Shown piece by piece: positions 6,484 through 7,266 of a stretch of 7,266 nt of DNA; the first letter of the stretch is position 1; each line of letters starts with the position of its first letter. The stretch covers positions 1-7,266 of the forward strand of contig JALTHV010000283.1 in the NCBI GenBank assembly GCA_027004315.1. The letters are read 5' to 3'. A program made the translations under genes and the position numbers. This stretch comes from Deltaproteobacteria bacterium. Its GTDB lineage: Bacteria; Desulfobacterota; Dissulfuribacteria; Dissulfuribacterales; UBA3076. The notes beneath the pieces are model-generated. The model had not been told where the DNA came from. It saw only the letters and a program-made list of their open reading frames with translations, and searched no databases.

Positions 6484-7266
6484 CACACTTCTTACCCAAT
6501 AAGGCCATAAGTTTGACAGGATCCAGTCTCTTGCCAAAGAGGCTTACCCCCCAGTGAAGGTGCGGTCCCGTGGCCCGCCCTGTGGCCCCAGAAAGGCCTA
6601 TGACCTGTCCAGGTCTCACCTTTTGTCCCTCTTTGACCTTAGGAGACATCAGGTGTGCATACAGTGTATAGAGACCTCCTCCGTGATCAAGGACAATGGT
6701 CTTGCCACTGAGATAGCAATCTCTGACCAGGGCTACCCTTCCATAGTTTGTGGCAAGGACAGGTGTACCTTTATGGGCCCTCAGGTCTACTCCTGCATGA
6801 GGGCTCCTGGGCCTGCCGTTGAATATCCGCCTGAGCCCGAAGGGACTGAGGATCTTGGAATGCACAGGCCATATAAAGGGCCTGTGCCAGTAGAATTCTG
6901 TAGATACCCTATCACAGGTCCTATTGATGGCCCTCTGGTCATCCAGTACCCGCTTCAAGACCCGTGGTGAAAACCTCACCATACGTTCTGGTACAGTGAG
7001 ACGTTCCTCAGGAAAGCTCCTCGCCACTACCTGGACTTTGTAGGGATATAGATCAGGACCACCGGGCCCCTGCCACTTGACGGTCAAGATGTGGGTTCCA
7101 GGCCTGCAATCAAGGCCTACACCAATGAGCGCTGAATAATCTCTACCCCTTGGACCTGGACGACATGGGATCTTATTCCCGAGGAATCTGAGATTGAGGC
7201 CCTTTATATGGCCTCTTGTCTCTACCCTGACCAGTGCAAGGCCCCCAAGGAAAATTCTTTCTGGTT
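6476..7266 (-). CDS. M23-family zinc metallopeptidase (LytM/NlpD type), N-terminus beyond the window
   Basis: The frame is open from the window edge to TAA at 6478-6476, so the first part of the protein, including any signal peptide, is missing; 262 complete codons are visible. The C-terminal half is a complete M23 (lysostaphin-like) domain. Zinc ligands His and Asp are in HAGVD (visible residues 156-160), the catalytic His is in YAHL (204), and GPHLHWG (233-239) supplies a second catalytic His and the third zinc ligand. The domain ends with LDPVKLM. The first 90 or so visible residues (for example GLALVRVET, SALIGVGLDCRPGTHILTVKW, SFPEERLTVP) look beta-rich and resemble the N-terminal domain often found before M23 in Gram-negative proteins. 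M23 enzymes cut peptide cross-links of peptidoglycan in the periplasm. With all metal and catalytic residues present it is probably active, unlike EnvC/NlpD-type activators. Its 3' end overlaps mazG by 8 bases. A TTG at 7087 is not the start, because the frame and domain continue upstream. Confidence 0.92.
   Translation of the reverse strand, partial: PERIFLGGLALVRVETRGHIKGLNLRFLGNKIPCRPGPRGRDYSALIGVGLDCRPGTHILTVKWQGPGGPDLYPYKVQVVARSFPEERLTVPERMVRFSPRVLKRVLDDQRAINRTCDRVSTEFYWHRPFIWPVHSKILSPFGLRRIFNGRPRSPHAGVDLRAHKGTPVLATNYGRVALVRDCYLSGKTIVLDHGGGLYTLYAHLMSPKVKEGQKVRPGQVIGLSGATGRATGPHLHWGVSLFGKRLDPVKLMALLGKKCDE

Noticed and set aside
6484..6537. Longer mazG beginning at TTG 6537
   Set aside because: The extra 18 residues lie inside the M23 gene and do not resemble MazG N-termini; the ATG at 6483 fits family length and the stop-start overlap.
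7085..7087. TTG as the start of the M23 gene
   Set aside because: The frame stays open to the window edge and the upstream residues continue the beta-rich N-terminal domain.

Overview
The window is a stretch of bacterial chromosome with five protein genes, all on the minus strand, so transcription runs from high to low coordinates. In that order they are: a zinc metallopeptidase of family M23 (its N-terminus lies beyond the window), mazG (NTP pyrophosphohydrolase), mnmG/gidA (tRNA wobble-uridine modification), glnD (PII uridylyltransferase/uridylyl-removing enzyme), and a lipoprotein whose C-terminus lies beyond base 1. GlnD of this architecture, roughly even base composition with frequent AGG/AGA arginine and ATA isoleucine codons, and a diderm-type lipoprotein together suggest a proteobacterium in the broad sense, most likely of the former Deltaproteobacteria (Desulfobacterota). 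This assignment is inference, not proof.

Layout. The M23 gene and mazG overlap by 8 bases, mazG and mnmG are 14 bases apart, and mnmG and glnD are 111 bases apart. These four look like one housekeeping operon. The lipoprotein gene follows 149 bases after glnD, has its own strong ribosome binding site, and may or may not share the transcript. No RNA gene, CRISPR array, prophage or toxin cassette is visible.

The genes do not form a single pathway. They cover cell-wall cutting (M23), nucleotide-pool cleaning (MazG), decoding accuracy (MnmG) and nitrogen-status signalling (GlnD).

The most interesting structure lies between mnmG and glnD. A 54-bp segment with 13-bp terminal inverted repeats (12 of 13 match, ends GTAA...TTAC) is bounded exactly by a perfect 8-bp direct repeat, GACGAATT. 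This is the signature of a very small non-autonomous transposable element (MITE). The GTAA ends and 8-bp target duplication fit the IS66 family. One duplicated copy overlaps the mnmG stop codon, which is preserved. The element would fold into a hairpin in the operon mRNA just ahead of glnD, a gene with a GTG start and no clear Shine-Dalgarno sequence. A second small oddity is a tandem array of 9-base units abutting the glnD stop codon. No large undescribed system is visible.
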